A stretch of 42,951 bases of DNA, taken from Cellulomonas sp. (GTDB lineage: Bacteria; Actinomycetota; Actinomycetes; Actinomycetales; Cellulomonadaceae). The stretch's first letter is position 1. Every line of letters begins with the position of its first letter. Shown here in pieces: positions 25,195 through 34,448 of the stretch. The notes under the pieces were generated by a model. It saw only the letters and a program-made list of their open reading frames with translations. It made no database searches and was not told the DNA's origin. The stretch is from contig JABBOW010000109.1 of assembly GCA_012927595.1 (NCBI GenBank), positions 1 to 42,951 on the forward strand, in the 5' to 3' direction. The translations under genes were made by a program, and so were the position numbers.

Positions 25195-27162
25195 TCAGAC
25201 CGACGTTCTTGGCGGGGCTGCGGGCTGGCCCGAGATTCCGACCTCCCGGGCAACGTCGCGCCACGGTGCCGGCCGGAGCCAGAGGTAGCCCTGCGCGTGG
25301 TCGCACCCGGCCTCCACGAGCCAGCGAGCGACGTCCTGCGACTCGACGCCCTCGGCCGTGACCCGGCACCCGAGGTTGTGACCCAGGTCGACGACGGAGC
25401 GCACGATGGCCTGGTCCTGCTCGTTGTCAGGCAGGCCCTTCACGAATTCTCGGTCGATCTTGACCTCGGAGACCTTGAGGGTGCGCAGCTGGGACAGGCT
25501 GGTGTAGCCGACACCGAAGTCGTCGATCGCGACGGCGATGCCCTGCGCGGACAGCGCGTTGACCACCTGACCGGCTACCTCGGTGTCGAATGCCAGCGCG
25601 GTCTCGGTCACCTCGATCTGCAGCCGGTCGGGTTGCATCCCGGCCTCCGCCAGGATCCGGGCCACGGTGTCGGCGAACTGTAGCGACGTGAGATTGCGGG
25701 CCGAGACGTTGACCGCGACCGTCCAGTCCTGGCCGGCGGCAGTCCATGCCGTGTGGTCAGAGATGGCACGCTTCAGCACCCACACCGTCAGGGAGTCGAT
25801 CAGGTCTGAGCGTTCGGCGACGGCCAAGAAGTCCGCGGGCAGAAGCAGGCCGCGGTCAGGGTGCTGCCAACGGACGAGGGCCTCGACGCAGTCGGCGCGG
25901 CCAGTAGCCAGGTCGATCTTCGGCTGGTAGTAGAGCATGAGCTCGTCCCGCTCCAACGCGTTCTGCAGCTCGCGCTGCATTGCGAGCGTGCGCGTCGCCT
26001 GTCGCGGCGCAGTGGCCTCGAACGCGACGACGCCGGTCGGGCCGTGCTTGCCCTGGTACATCGCCGCATCGGCCTGCTGGAACAGACCCTCCAGAGTTGC
26101 CGCGTCGTCGGGGTAGAAGCAGACGCCGAAGCTCGCTTGAACGCTGAGGCTGACACCGTCGAGCAGGACCTCGTTCCCCAGGTCGCGGCGGACCCGCCCC
26201 AGGAGCGCCAACGTCTCCTCGCGATCGCTGCTGCGCGGGAGCACGAGACCGAACTCGTCACCACCCAAGCGGGCGACCGTGTCGTCAGTGCGCAGTGCCT
26301 CGATCAGCCGCTGACCCACGATCCGCAGCAGCTCGTCCCCCGCGGGGTGACCGAGGGTGTCGTTGACCTCTTTGAAATGGTCGAGGTCGATGAGCACCAG
26401 CGCCCCCTTCTCCCCATGCCGCCCGCGCGCGAGCGCGTCCTCCACGGTGCGCCGGAACAGCTCGCGGTTGGGCAGACCGGTCAGGGGGTCATGCAGGGCC
26501 TGGCGCGCATGCTGCGCCGCGTGTCGTCGCAGCGAGCGGGTGGTCCACCAGGAGATGAGAGCAAGCACGGCGTACAGCGCGAGCAGGCCGAGGCCGAGCC
26601 GGGTGATCGCGCGGGTCGTCTCGACCTGCACCTTGGCGGCGATCGCGTCGTAGGGCAGGTAGATCTCCAGGACGCCCGTCGCACGGCCGGTCGACGCCGA
26701 GATCGCCGGCTGGAGCACGCGGATCTCCCTGGCCGAGCCGGCGGTCCCGACGATGCGGACGTCGGTGCCGCCGCTGGCCGCGGACTGGAACGCGAGGTCG
26801 GCCACCGGGACGACGCCGGCGACGGAGTCGTCGTCCGAGAACGCGACCTCGCCCCCGAAGGTGCGCAGGCGCAGGTGCGTCACCGAGCCGCTGAAGACGG
26901 ACAGGTCGGTGGCCGTTCGCAGCCGGGCGCGCTCGGCGGCGCTGAGACCCTGGGACAGGTCGAGCCCAGTGAGCGCGGGGGTCACGGCCATCTCCCCGAT
27001 GACGGCGGCCTGTGCGCGGCCCTGGTCACGACCACGCTCGAGCCCGCCGACCCGGTAGTCGTCGACGAGCACCAGCCCGAGCATGACGAGGGGGACCAGG
27101 CTCGCGGCGGCATACATCGCAAACAGGCGGGAGCCCGGACGACGTCGTCGGCGATCGGTCAC
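25195..27162 (-). CDS. Membrane-anchored GGDEF-EAL cyclic-di-GMP protein
   Basis: A 655-residue protein. A membrane helix (about 13-31), an extracytoplasmic sensor region to about 190 (no domain recognised; dCACHE-like size), a second helix (RLGLGLLALYAVLALISWW), GGDEF (about 222-385) and EAL (about 400-650). The synthase motif RLGGDEF is intact, with an inhibitory RxxD (RTDD) five residues before it. The phosphodiesterase signature is also complete: EALVRW, NVSARNL, IDDFGVGYTSL, KIDREFV and AEGVE. It could therefore make and degrade c-di-GMP. It is divergent from the sugar-binding lipoprotein gene, with 182 bp between the two starts. Confidence 0.94.
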   Translation of the reverse strand: MTDRRRRRPGSRLFAMYAAASLVPLVMLGLVLVDDYRVGGLERGRDQGRAQAAVIGEMAVTPALTGLDLSQGLSAAERARLRTATDLSVFSGSVTHLRLRTFGGEVAFSDDDSVAGVVPVADLAFQSAASGGTDVRIVGTAGSAREIRVLQPAISASTGRATGVLEIYLPYDAIAAKVQVETTRAITRLGLGLLALYAVLALISWWTTRSLRRHAAQHARQALHDPLTGLPNRELFRRTVEDALARGRHGEKGALVLIDLDHFKEVNDTLGHPAGDELLRIVGQRLIEALRTDDTVARLGGDEFGLVLPRSSDREETLALLGRVRRDLGNEVLLDGVSLSVQASFGVCFYPDDAATLEGLFQQADAAMYQGKHGPTGVVAFEATAPRQATRTLAMQRELQNALERDELMLYYQPKIDLATGRADCVEALVRWQHPDRGLLLPADFLAVAERSDLIDSLTVWVLKRAISDHTAWTAAGQDWTVAVNVSARNLTSLQFADTVARILAEAGMQPDRLQIEVTETALAFDTEVAGQVVNALSAQGIAVAIDDFGVGYTSLSQLRTLKVSEVKIDREFVKGLPDNEQDQAIVRSVVDLGHNLGCRVTAEGVESQDVARWLVEAGCDHAQGYLWLRPAPWRDVAREVGISGQPAAPPRTSV

Positions 27163-27344
27163 GTCCGGCAGATCGGCGCACCCGGGACGCCGCTGAGAGA
27201 TCGGCGCGGGCGAATTTCGCGTCCGGGATAGTCATCCCTCGGTACAATTTGTTGCCGGAGTACGAGGGTGCGCGCGTCACGGGCTAGGGCACGGGGGTGC
27301 GGGCGTCGCCGGTACTCGGGGCAAGGAGCTCGTGAGGAGTCTCG

Positions 27345-28610
27345 ATGCGACGCTCCGTGGTCATGGCGACCATCGTCGCAGTCGCGCTGGGACTGGGTGC
27401 GTGCTCGAGCCGAGCCGATTCTCCTGCCGTCGTCAGCCCGCATGGCGGCAACGTCGAGGTCTTCACCTGGTGGGCGACCGGCTCGGAGAAGGTCGGCCTC
27501 GATGCCCTCGTCGGCGTGTTCGAGACGCAGCATCCCGATGTCACCTTCGTCAACGGCGCGGTCGCCGGCGGCGCTGGGTCGGCGGCGAAGGATCGCCTCG
27601 AGGCGCGGCTCACGGCGGGCGACCCACCGGACACGTTCCAGGCTCACGCCGGCAAGGAGCTGACCGGCTACATCGACGCGGGTCAGCTCCAGGACATCAG
27701 CGGCCTCTATGACGCGTTCGACATCCGCAAGAAGTTCCCGTCGGATCTGCTCAGGTTGCTCCAGGTCCACGGCAAGATCTACTCGATCCCCTCCAACATC
27801 CACCGCTCGAACATGGTCTGGGCGAACCCCGCCGTGCTGGCCGCCGCGGGCCTCGCGCCGACGGCGACGTACGACAGCATCAAGGACTGGTTTCTCGCGC
27901 TCGACGCGGTGAAGGCGTCGGGCAAGACGGCGCTCTCGGTCGCGACCACCTGGACGCAGGTGAACCTCCTCGAGACCGTGCTCATGTCCGACCTCGGCGC
28001 CGTCGGCTACTCCGGGCTATGGGACGGAACCACCGACTGGAACGGCCCCGCGGTCACGGCAGGGTTGGCGGACTTCCAGAAGCTCATGAGCTACACCAAC
28101 GTCGATCGTGATGGGCTTGACTGGCCCGACGCGACCCAGCGGGTCATCGACGGCAAGGCAGCCTTCAACGTGATGGGCGACTGGGCCGCGGCAGCCTTCG
28201 AGGGTGCGCACAAGGTTGCCGGTACCGACTACATCTATTTTCCGGTGCCCGGATCCGCCTCGATGTTCGGGTTTCTCGCCGACTCGTTCACGCTTCCCGT
28301 GGGAGCCCCGAACCCGGCGGGCGCCAAGGACTGGCTCGAGACGGTGAGCTCGCTCACGGGGCAGACGGCGTTCAACCGCGCGAAGGGGTCCATCCCGGCC
28401 CGCACCGACGCGAATCCCGCGGATTTCAGCGCGTACCAGCAGTCGGCGATCAAGGCTTTCGGCGAGGACACGATCGTGCCCTCGCTTGCGCATGGCGCCG
28501 CCGCCTCGATCACGGTGCTCACCGCGATCTCAGCCGCGACGAAGGCGTTCACGACGGGTGGGTCTGACCTAGCGATGTACCAGTCGGCACTCGCCGCGGC
28601 CGCCTCCTGA
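27345..28610 (+). CDS. Sugar ABC transporter substrate-binding lipoprotein
   Basis: A 421-residue family 1 extracellular solute-binding protein. The signal peptide MRRSVVMATIVAVALGLGAC ends in a lipobox with Cys20 as the lipidation site. The mature protein has NVEVFTWWATGSEKVGLDALVGVF, GDPPDTFQAHAGKEL, YSIPSNIHRSNMVWANP and FNVMGDWAAAAFEG, which resemble glucose/mannose-type binding proteins of actinobacteria. TGAGGAG at 27333-27339 is a good ribosome site. No permease or ATPase gene follows, so it is an orphan or the remainder of a lost operon. Upstream, GGGAT-AGTC-ATCCC at 27225-27238 could be an operator. A LacI gene lies convergently downstream. Confidence 0.92.
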   Translation: MRRSVVMATIVAVALGLGACSSRADSPAVVSPHGGNVEVFTWWATGSEKVGLDALVGVFETQHPDVTFVNGAVAGGAGSAAKDRLEARLTAGDPPDTFQAHAGKELTGYIDAGQLQDISGLYDAFDIRKKFPSDLLRLLQVHGKIYSIPSNIHRSNMVWANPAVLAAAGLAPTATYDSIKDWFLALDAVKASGKTALSVATTWTQVNLLETVLMSDLGAVGYSGLWDGTTDWNGPAVTAGLADFQKLMSYTNVDRDGLDWPDATQRVIDGKAAFNVMGDWAAAAFEGAHKVAGTDYIYFPVPGSASMFGFLADSFTLPVGAPNPAGAKDWLETVSSLTGQTAFNRAKGSIPARTDANPADFSAYQQSAIKAFGEDTIVPSLAHGAAASITVLTAISAATKAFTTGGSDLAMYQSALAAAAS

Positions 28611-28615
28611 GAGTC

Positions 28616-28757
28616 CCCGACGCGCGGTGCTGTCGCGGCTGGCCAGGTCCCGCACGGCGCGGGCGATGCTGTTGGCGCCGTCGGTGACCTCGCAGAACGT
28701 CGAGCGGGCCAGCGCGGATGTGGCCGACTGCTTTGCGACCGCGGCGGCGAGCTTCAG
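28616..28757 (-). pseudogene. Relic of a methyl-accepting chemotaxis protein
   Basis: The minus strand encodes LAAAVAKQSATSALARS followed by EVTDGANSIARAVRDLA, which lines up with the C-terminal helix of chemoreceptors (typically IAAAVEEQSATT-x-EIAR-x-V-x-EV-x-xGAxxIA). It lacks a start, signalling tip and membrane part, and is squeezed between the binding-protein gene and lacI. The match is from memory of the family pattern, so moderate confidence only. Confidence 0.5.
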
Positions 28758-29785
28758 GCCCGCGGCGCGCCGACCTGGGCGGGCACCGATCCGCACGACT
28801 GCCGGACGATCAGCTCGGTCGGCAGGGTGACGTGGGTCATGTCGAGCTCGCGCCCGGAGAGGAGCTCCAGAAGCATCCGCACGGCGTGGCGGCCCATCTC
28901 CTGGATCGGCTGCGCGATGGTGGTGAGCGGCGGCGAAGCGAGCCCGGACTCCGGCACATTGTCGAAGCCGATCACCGAGACGTCTGATGGCACGTCCAGG
29001 CCGAGCCGCTGGGCGACCTGCATCGTGCGGATCGCGGACAGGTCGTTCGCTGCGAAGACGGCCGTCGGGCGCTCGGGGAGCGTGAGCAGGGCGTGCGCGG
29101 GTTCTTCGGCTGACTCGGGCCGGTAGCCGCCGACGCGGATGAGCTCGGGATCGATGGCGATGCCGGCGGCAGTCAGAGCCGCGCGGTAGCCCTCCTCGCG
29201 GAGCCGCGCCGACTCGAGGTCGGGCCGCCCACCGAGGAACCCGATGCGACGGTGGCCGAGGGACAGCAGGTGCTCAGTCGCGACCATCGCGCCCTTCAGG
29301 TTGTCCGAGTCGACCGTCGGCATGCCTGAGCGGCCGGTGTGAGGGTCGACGGCCACGACGGGGGTTCCGTACTGCGCGTCGACGACCGTCGGGGTGACGA
29401 GCACTGCGCCGTCGATCAGGGTGCCGGAGAGCCGGGACAGGTAGCGGCGCTCCCAGCCGACGAGCTCTTCGGCGGCCCCACCGGCCGAGTAGGCGAGCAG
29501 CTCGTACCCTGCACCGCGAATCGCCTGGGCGGCGCCCTTGAGCAGCTCGGCGCTGAACGGTTCGAAGTCGGCGACGAGGATTCCGATGACGTTGGTGTGG
29601 TGGCTCCGCAGGCTTCGAGCGACGAGGCTCGACTCGTAGCCGAGGGTCTCGATGACGGCGCGGACCTTGGCGCCCGTGGCCGCCGCGACGCCGTACCGCT
29701 CGTTGATGACCTTCGAGACGGTCGCGACCGACACGCCTGCTTCGCGTGCGACGTCGGTGATAGTCACTCTGTGCTGGGGATCCAC
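28754..29785 (-). CDS. LacI family transcriptional regulator
   Basis: A 343-residue LacI/GalR repressor. The N-terminal HTH is VTITDVAREAGVSVATVSKVINERYGV, the hinge YESSLVARSLRSHHTNVIGILVADF, and the periplasmic-binding-protein-like ligand domain includes GHRRIGFLGGRPD, TAVFAANDLSAI and VSVIGFDNVPES. It probably responds to a sugar. I use the GTG at 29785 because the HTH starts six residues later; the frame stays open upstream but reads as non-coding. It is convergent with the sugar-binding protein gene, a plausible target, and its own promoter region holds a small inverted repeat. Confidence 0.92.
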   Translation of the reverse strand: MDPQHRVTITDVAREAGVSVATVSKVINERYGVAAATGAKVRAVIETLGYESSLVARSLRSHHTNVIGILVADFEPFSAELLKGAAQAIRGAGYELLAYSAGGAAEELVGWERRYLSRLSGTLIDGAVLVTPTVVDAQYGTPVVAVDPHTGRSGMPTVDSDNLKGAMVATEHLLSLGHRRIGFLGGRPDLESARLREEGYRAALTAAGIAIDPELIRVGGYRPESAEEPAHALLTLPERPTAVFAANDLSAIRTMQVAQRLGLDVPSDVSVIGFDNVPESGLASPPLTTIAQPIQEMGRHAVRMLLELLSGRELDMTHVTLPTELIVRQSCGSVPAQVGAPRA

Positions 29786-29813
29786 GCGGAGACTGTATCG
29801 CGTAAAAAACGTT

Positions 29814-29825
29814 ATCGAAATCGAT
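29814..29825. promoter_or_regulatory. Candidate LacI operator
   Basis: ATCGA-AA-TCGAT is a short perfect inverted repeat in an AT-rich stretch (TAAAAAACGTTATCG) 29 bp upstream of the lacI start codon. LacI-type regulators often autoregulate through such sites. It is shorter than a classical 14-20 bp operator, so the assignment is tentative. Confidence 0.42.
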
Positions 29826-29884
29826 GACGCGCGCGGACCCGGATGCACGACGTCAACTCGTGTCGTCGGCGTGCACAGTGGCAA

Positions 29885-32800
29885 TCAGGCGTAGAACAAG
29901 CGCTCCACGACGGCCCGCGCCCGCCGGGCAGTGCGGAGGTAGTGCTCCTCGAGCTCGCCGCCCGATCCCGACGGGTAGCCGACCACGCGAGCGATCCCCG
30001 CGAGGGCCTGGCGGTCGTGCGGCAAGACGTCGGCGTGCGCTCCCCCGGCCCTCCCGGTCCAGAGCACGATGGCGTCGCGCAGCCGCGACGCGAGCTCCCA
30101 GGCGGCGGTCAGGGCATCGGCGTCGGCAGGATCGAGCAGGCCCACGGCGGCCGCGGCGCGGAGCGCCTCGAGCGTCCCGGTCGTCCGCAGACCCGGGACC
30201 TCGTACGCGTGCTGCAGCTGGAGCAGCTGGACGGTCCATTCGACGTCCGAGACGCCGCCCCGGCCGAGCTTGAGGTGGCGCGCAGGGTCGACGCCACGCG
30301 GCAGTCGTTCGGCCTCGACGCGCGCCTTGATCCGCCGGATCTCACGCACGACCGAGTGATCAAGACCGCCCACCGGGTGACGCAGCGGTGCGACGAGCTC
30401 CGTGAAGGCGGCGCCCAGGGCTAGGTCACCCGCGACGGGCCGGGCCCGCAGCAGCGCCTGGCTCTCCCACGGGGACGACCATCGTTCGTAGTACTCGCGG
30501 TAGGAGTCGAACGAGCGCACGAGTGGCCCGTTGCGCCCCTCGGGTCGCAGGTCGGCGTCCACCTCGAGCGCGGGCTCGGGACCGACCTCGCCGAGCAGCT
30601 GGCGCAACAGGCTCGCGACCGCGAGCGCGAACTCCTGCGCCTGCGTCGGGTCAGCGCCGGCTGCGGGGTCGTGCACGAAGAGCACGTCGGCGTCGGACGC
30701 GTACCCGAGCTCACGACCGCCGAGCCGGCCCATCGCGACGACGAGCATCCGCGTGGGGTCCGCGTCGAGGCCGCGGTCGTGCCGGACCTCCTCGGTCGCG
30801 ATGCGCAGCGCACCCGCGAGCACGACATCGGCCGCCATCGACAGGCTCAGGGCCGCGCTCGTCCCCGTCACCACCCCGAGCACGTCAGCCACCGCGGTCC
30901 GCGCGAGCTCCCGCCGACGGAGCGCCCGCAAGGTCGTCGCGGCACCGACCTGCTCCGTGGCACGAGTCAGCACGGCATCGGCTTCGGCATTCAGTCGCTC
31001 GTAGGAGCGCGGCAGCAGGTCGTCGTCGGCCGCGAGCCACGTCACAGACTCGGGAGAGCGCGTGAGGGCGTCCGCGGCGTACCGGGAGGTCGACAGCACA
31101 CGCGCGAGGCGCTGGGCGGCGGTTCCGGAGTCGCGCAGCAGCTTGAGGTACCAGTGCGTCGTGCCGAGCTCGTCGGACAGCCGCCGGAACGCGAGCAGGC
31201 CGGAGTCGGGGTCGGCGCCGTCCGCGAACCAGCCGATCATCACGGGCAGCAGCTGACGCTGGATCGCCGCTCGACGCGACACACCATCGGTGAGCGCCGC
31301 GATGTGACGCATGGCCCCCGCCGGGTCGCGGTAGCCGATCGCCGCGAGGCGGGCCCGGGCCGCGTCGGGAGCGAGGCTGGCCTCCTCGGTCGACAGCTGG
31401 GCCGTCGCCGGGAGGAGCGGTCGGTAGAAGAGCTCCTCGTGCAGGTGCCGGACGTCGCGTCGCACGGCCCGCCAGCGGTCCTGGAGGCCCTGGGCTCCAT
31501 CGGCGCGCATGCCGACCGAGCGCGCGAGCCGACGCAGGTCCGCCTCGGCCGTCGGCATGAGGTGTGTACGGCGAAGGCGGTAGAGCTGGATGCGGTGCTC
31601 GAGCGCGCGCAGGAACCGGTAGCAGACGGCGAGCTGTGCGGCGCTCTCGCGTCCCACGTAGCCTCCCGCAGCGAGGGCCGCAAGCGCAGTCAGGGTGTTG
31701 GGGCTGCGGATGGCCTCGTCTGCGCGCCCGTGAACGAGCTGGAGCAGCTGCACAGTGAACTCGACGTCCCGCAGCCCGCCGACCCCGAGCTTGAGCTGGC
31801 GGTCCGCCTCCGCCGCGGGCACGTGCTCCTCGACGCGCCGACGCATCGCCTGGGAGTCCTCGACGAAGTTCTCCCGCTGGACCGCGGACCAGACTAGAGG
31901 GTTCACGGTCGCGACGTACTCGTTGCCGAGCGCCTCGTCTCCGGCGAGGTGCCGCGCCTTGAGCAGGGCCTGGAACTCCCAGGTCTTGGCCCACCGTTCG
32001 TAGTACGCGCGGTGGCTCGCGAGCGTGCGGACGAGCGGGCCGTTCTTTCCCTCGGGTCGCAGCGCGGCGTCGACCGGCCAGAGCGCTGGCTCTCCGGACG
32101 CGGTCGAGCACGCACGGGCCAGGCCTGCGGCCAGGCGTGCGGCGACGGCGAGGGCATCCGCCTCATCGACGCCGTCCACCGGCTCCGCGACGTAGATGAC
32201 GTCGACGTCGCTCACGTAGTTGAGCTCACGGCCACCACACTTGCCCATGCCGATCACAGCGATCCGCACGCCTGCGCCGTGGTCGTCGAGATCGGCGCGC
32301 GCGATCGCGAGCGACGACTCGAGCGCCGCGGCAGCCAGGTCGGCGAGGGCCGCGGCGATGCCCGGGAGCCGGGACAGCGGATCGACCGAGGTGAGATCGC
32401 TCGCGGAGATGCGCAGCAGTCGGCGCTGGTAGGCGCGCCGCATCGCGTCGACCGAGGCTGCGCCGGCCGTGCCCGCGACCGGTACCGCTGCCGCCGGGTC
32501 GGCACCGACGGCCGCGAGCAGCTCAGCACGCACCGCGGCGGCAGGCACCCCCGTCGCTGGAGCGTCGTCGGCCAGCACCGCGAGGTGGTCCGGGTGCGCG
32601 GCGAGGTTGTCGCCGAGCGCGACCGACGCTCCGATCACCGCGAGCAGCCGGTCACGACCGGCACCGGGCTCGGCGAGCAGCCCCCGCAGCACCGCGAGGT
32701 TCGCCGGGTCCGAACCCGCCGCAGCCGCGATCTTGACGAGGGCGAGCAGCGCCTGGTCCGGGTCGGCGACATCCGACAACGGTCCGAGCAGCGTCGCAAC

Positions 32801-32944
32801 GGGGTCGTCGCACGCCAGAGCGAGCGGTCCGTCGAGGAACATGCGGGCGGCACGCGCAGCGTCCGCGAAGCCAGCTCGGGTCAGCCGACCCGCAAACGTG
32901 CCGCCTCGTCCTGCGCCCTCGACACCTGTGCTCACAACCGCCAC
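29885..32944 (-). CDS. glnE: Bifunctional glutamine synthetase adenylyltransferase/deadenylase
   Basis: A 1019-residue GlnE with two nucleotidyltransferase halves joined by a helical linker. The N-terminal half (adenylyl-removing) has GKCGGRELNYVSDVDVIYV. The C-terminal half (adenylylating) has GRLGGRELGYASDADVLFVHD. Each is followed by a helical domain with the family block LKLGVGGLRDVEFTVQLLQL or LKLGRGGVSDVEWTVQLLQL. It attaches AMP to, or removes it from, the tyrosine of GS I (Tyr402 of the glnA product here) in response to nitrogen signals. Start codon GTG at 32944, with a GTG at 32935 as alternative. It lies 19 bp downstream of glnA2 and is probably cotranscribed with it. Confidence 0.96.
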   Translation of the reverse strand: MAVVSTGVEGAGRGGTFAGRLTRAGFADAARAARMFLDGPLALACDDPVATLLGPLSDVADPDQALLALVKIAAAAGSDPANLAVLRGLLAEPGAGRDRLLAVIGASVALGDNLAAHPDHLAVLADDAPATGVPAAAVRAELLAAVGADPAAAVPVAGTAGAASVDAMRRAYQRRLLRISASDLTSVDPLSRLPGIAAALADLAAAALESSLAIARADLDDHGAGVRIAVIGMGKCGGRELNYVSDVDVIYVAEPVDGVDEADALAVAARLAAGLARACSTASGEPALWPVDAALRPEGKNGPLVRTLASHRAYYERWAKTWEFQALLKARHLAGDEALGNEYVATVNPLVWSAVQRENFVEDSQAMRRRVEEHVPAAEADRQLKLGVGGLRDVEFTVQLLQLVHGRADEAIRSPNTLTALAALAAGGYVGRESAAQLAVCYRFLRALEHRIQLYRLRRTHLMPTAEADLRRLARSVGMRADGAQGLQDRWRAVRRDVRHLHEELFYRPLLPATAQLSTEEASLAPDAARARLAAIGYRDPAGAMRHIAALTDGVSRRAAIQRQLLPVMIGWFADGADPDSGLLAFRRLSDELGTTHWYLKLLRDSGTAAQRLARVLSTSRYAADALTRSPESVTWLAADDDLLPRSYERLNAEADAVLTRATEQVGAATTLRALRRRELARTAVADVLGVVTGTSAALSLSMAADVVLAGALRIATEEVRHDRGLDADPTRMLVVAMGRLGGRELGYASDADVLFVHDPAAGADPTQAQEFALAVASLLRQLLGEVGPEPALEVDADLRPEGRNGPLVRSFDSYREYYERWSSPWESQALLRARPVAGDLALGAAFTELVAPLRHPVGGLDHSVVREIRRIKARVEAERLPRGVDPARHLKLGRGGVSDVEWTVQLLQLQHAYEVPGLRTTGTLEALRAAAAVGLLDPADADALTAAWELASRLRDAIVLWTGRAGGAHADVLPHDRQALAGIARVVGYPSGSGGELEEHYLRTARRARAVVERLFYA

Positions 32945-32963
32945 GGTAGCGACCCGCGACGGT

Positions 32964-34301
32964 TCACAGGACGGGCAGGAACCGCTCGAGCTCGTACGGC
33001 GTCACCTGGGCCCGGTACTGCTCCCACTCCTGGCGCTTGTTGCGCAGCACGTAGTCGAAGACGTGCTCGCCAAGCGTCTCGGCGACGAGCTCGGACGTCT
33101 CCATCACCGTGATCGCTTCGCCGAGAGACCTCGGCAACGGCTCGATCCCGAGCGCGCGGCGCTCGGACTCGGTGAGCTCCCAAACGTCGTCCTCGGCGCC
33201 CTCGGGCAGCTCATAGCCCTGCTCGATGCCCTTGAGCCCGGCGGCGAGCAGCACCGCGAACGCGAGGTACGGGTTCGTCGCGGAGTCGACCGCGCGGTAC
33301 TCGATCCGGCTCGAGTTCCCCTTGCCCGGCTTGTACATGGGGATGCGCACCAGCGCGGAGCGATTGTTGTGCCCCCAGCAGATGAAGCTCGGGGCCTCGG
33401 CGCCACCCCAGAGCCGCTTGTAGGAGTTGACGAACTGGTTGGTGACCGCAGTGATCTCGGCGGCGTGCACGAGCAGGCCCGCGATGAAGCTGCGCGCGAC
33501 CTTGGAGAGCTCGAGCGGTGCGCCCGCCTCGTGGAACGCGTTGCGGTCGCCCTCGAACAAGGACAGGTGCGTGTGCATGCCCGAGCCAGGCTTGTCCTCG
33601 AGCGGCTTCGGCATGAATGACGCGAACACCCCCTGCTCAAGTGCGACCTCCTTGACGACGGTTCGGAAGGTCATGATGTTGTCGGCCGTGGTCAGCGCGT
33701 CGGCATACCGCAGATCGATCTCGTTCTGACCGGGTCCCGCCTCGTGGTGGGAGAACTCGACGGAGATCCCCATCGACTCGAGCATCGTGATCGCGGCGCG
33801 CCGGAAGTCGTGCGCCGTCCCGCGCGGGACGTGGTCGAAGTAGCCACCCGAGTCGACCGGGACGAGCGGAACGCGCGGGTCCGCCGGGGACTCGAACAGG
33901 TAGAACTCGACCTCGGGGTGCGTGTAGAACGTGAACCCCTGGTCGCTGCCCTTGGCGAGCGCGCGCTTGAGCACGTTGCGGGAGTCCGCGAGCGACGGCT
34001 CCCCGTCGGGCGTGAGGATGTCGCAGAACATCCGCGCCGTGCCGTGGTGCTCGCCGCGCCACGGCAGGATCTGGAACGTCGTCGGGTCGGGCCGGGCGAT
34101 CATGTCCGCCTCGTACACCCGCGTGAACCCCTGGATCGAGCTGCCGTCAAACCCGATGCCCTCGGAGAAGGCCGACTCGAGCTCGGCTGGCGCGATCGCG
34201 ACCGATTTCAGGATCCCGAGCACGTCGGTGAACCAGAGACGGATGAAGCGGATGTCCCGCTCCTCGACCGTGCGGAGCACGAACTCTTGCTGCCTGTCCA
34301 T
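32964..34301 (-). CDS. glnA2: Glutamine synthetase family protein, GlnA2 type
   Basis: A 445-residue type I glutamine synthetase paralogue, about 30 residues shorter than GlnA. It keeps the catalytic motifs (GIGFDGSSIQGF, PEVEFYLFE, HHEAGPGQNEIDLRYADAL, KPLEDKPGSGMHTHLS, NQFVNSYKRLWGG, NNRSALVRIP). At the adenylylation position it has Trp374 in DDVWELTESE instead of tyrosine, so GlnE should not modify it. In Streptomyces GlnA2 relatives act on polyamines rather than ammonia; here the substrate is open. The ATG at 34301 has AGGCAGG about 9 bp upstream; an ATG at 34310 is too close to it. It is divergent from nadE. Confidence 0.92.
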   Translation of the reverse strand: MDRQQEFVLRTVEERDIRFIRLWFTDVLGILKSVAIAPAELESAFSEGIGFDGSSIQGFTRVYEADMIARPDPTTFQILPWRGEHHGTARMFCDILTPDGEPSLADSRNVLKRALAKGSDQGFTFYTHPEVEFYLFESPADPRVPLVPVDSGGYFDHVPRGTAHDFRRAAITMLESMGISVEFSHHEAGPGQNEIDLRYADALTTADNIMTFRTVVKEVALEQGVFASFMPKPLEDKPGSGMHTHLSLFEGDRNAFHEAGAPLELSKVARSFIAGLLVHAAEITAVTNQFVNSYKRLWGGAEAPSFICWGHNNRSALVRIPMYKPGKGNSSRIEYRAVDSATNPYLAFAVLLAAGLKGIEQGYELPEGAEDDVWELTESERRALGIEPLPRSLGEAITVMETSELVAETLGEHVFDYVLRNKRQEWEQYRAQVTPYELERFLPVL

Positions 34302-34448
34302 GGCATACATCCTGCCTGATGGACGCCGCGACCGGACCACTTCGTGGCGCGTGACTCCGGCGAGTCGCCCGCCGGCCGCTCCCTGACGCCGCCCGACGCC
34401 GCACCCGCGACGCCGCAACCACGTGGCCTGGCGCAATAGGCTCGGTGC

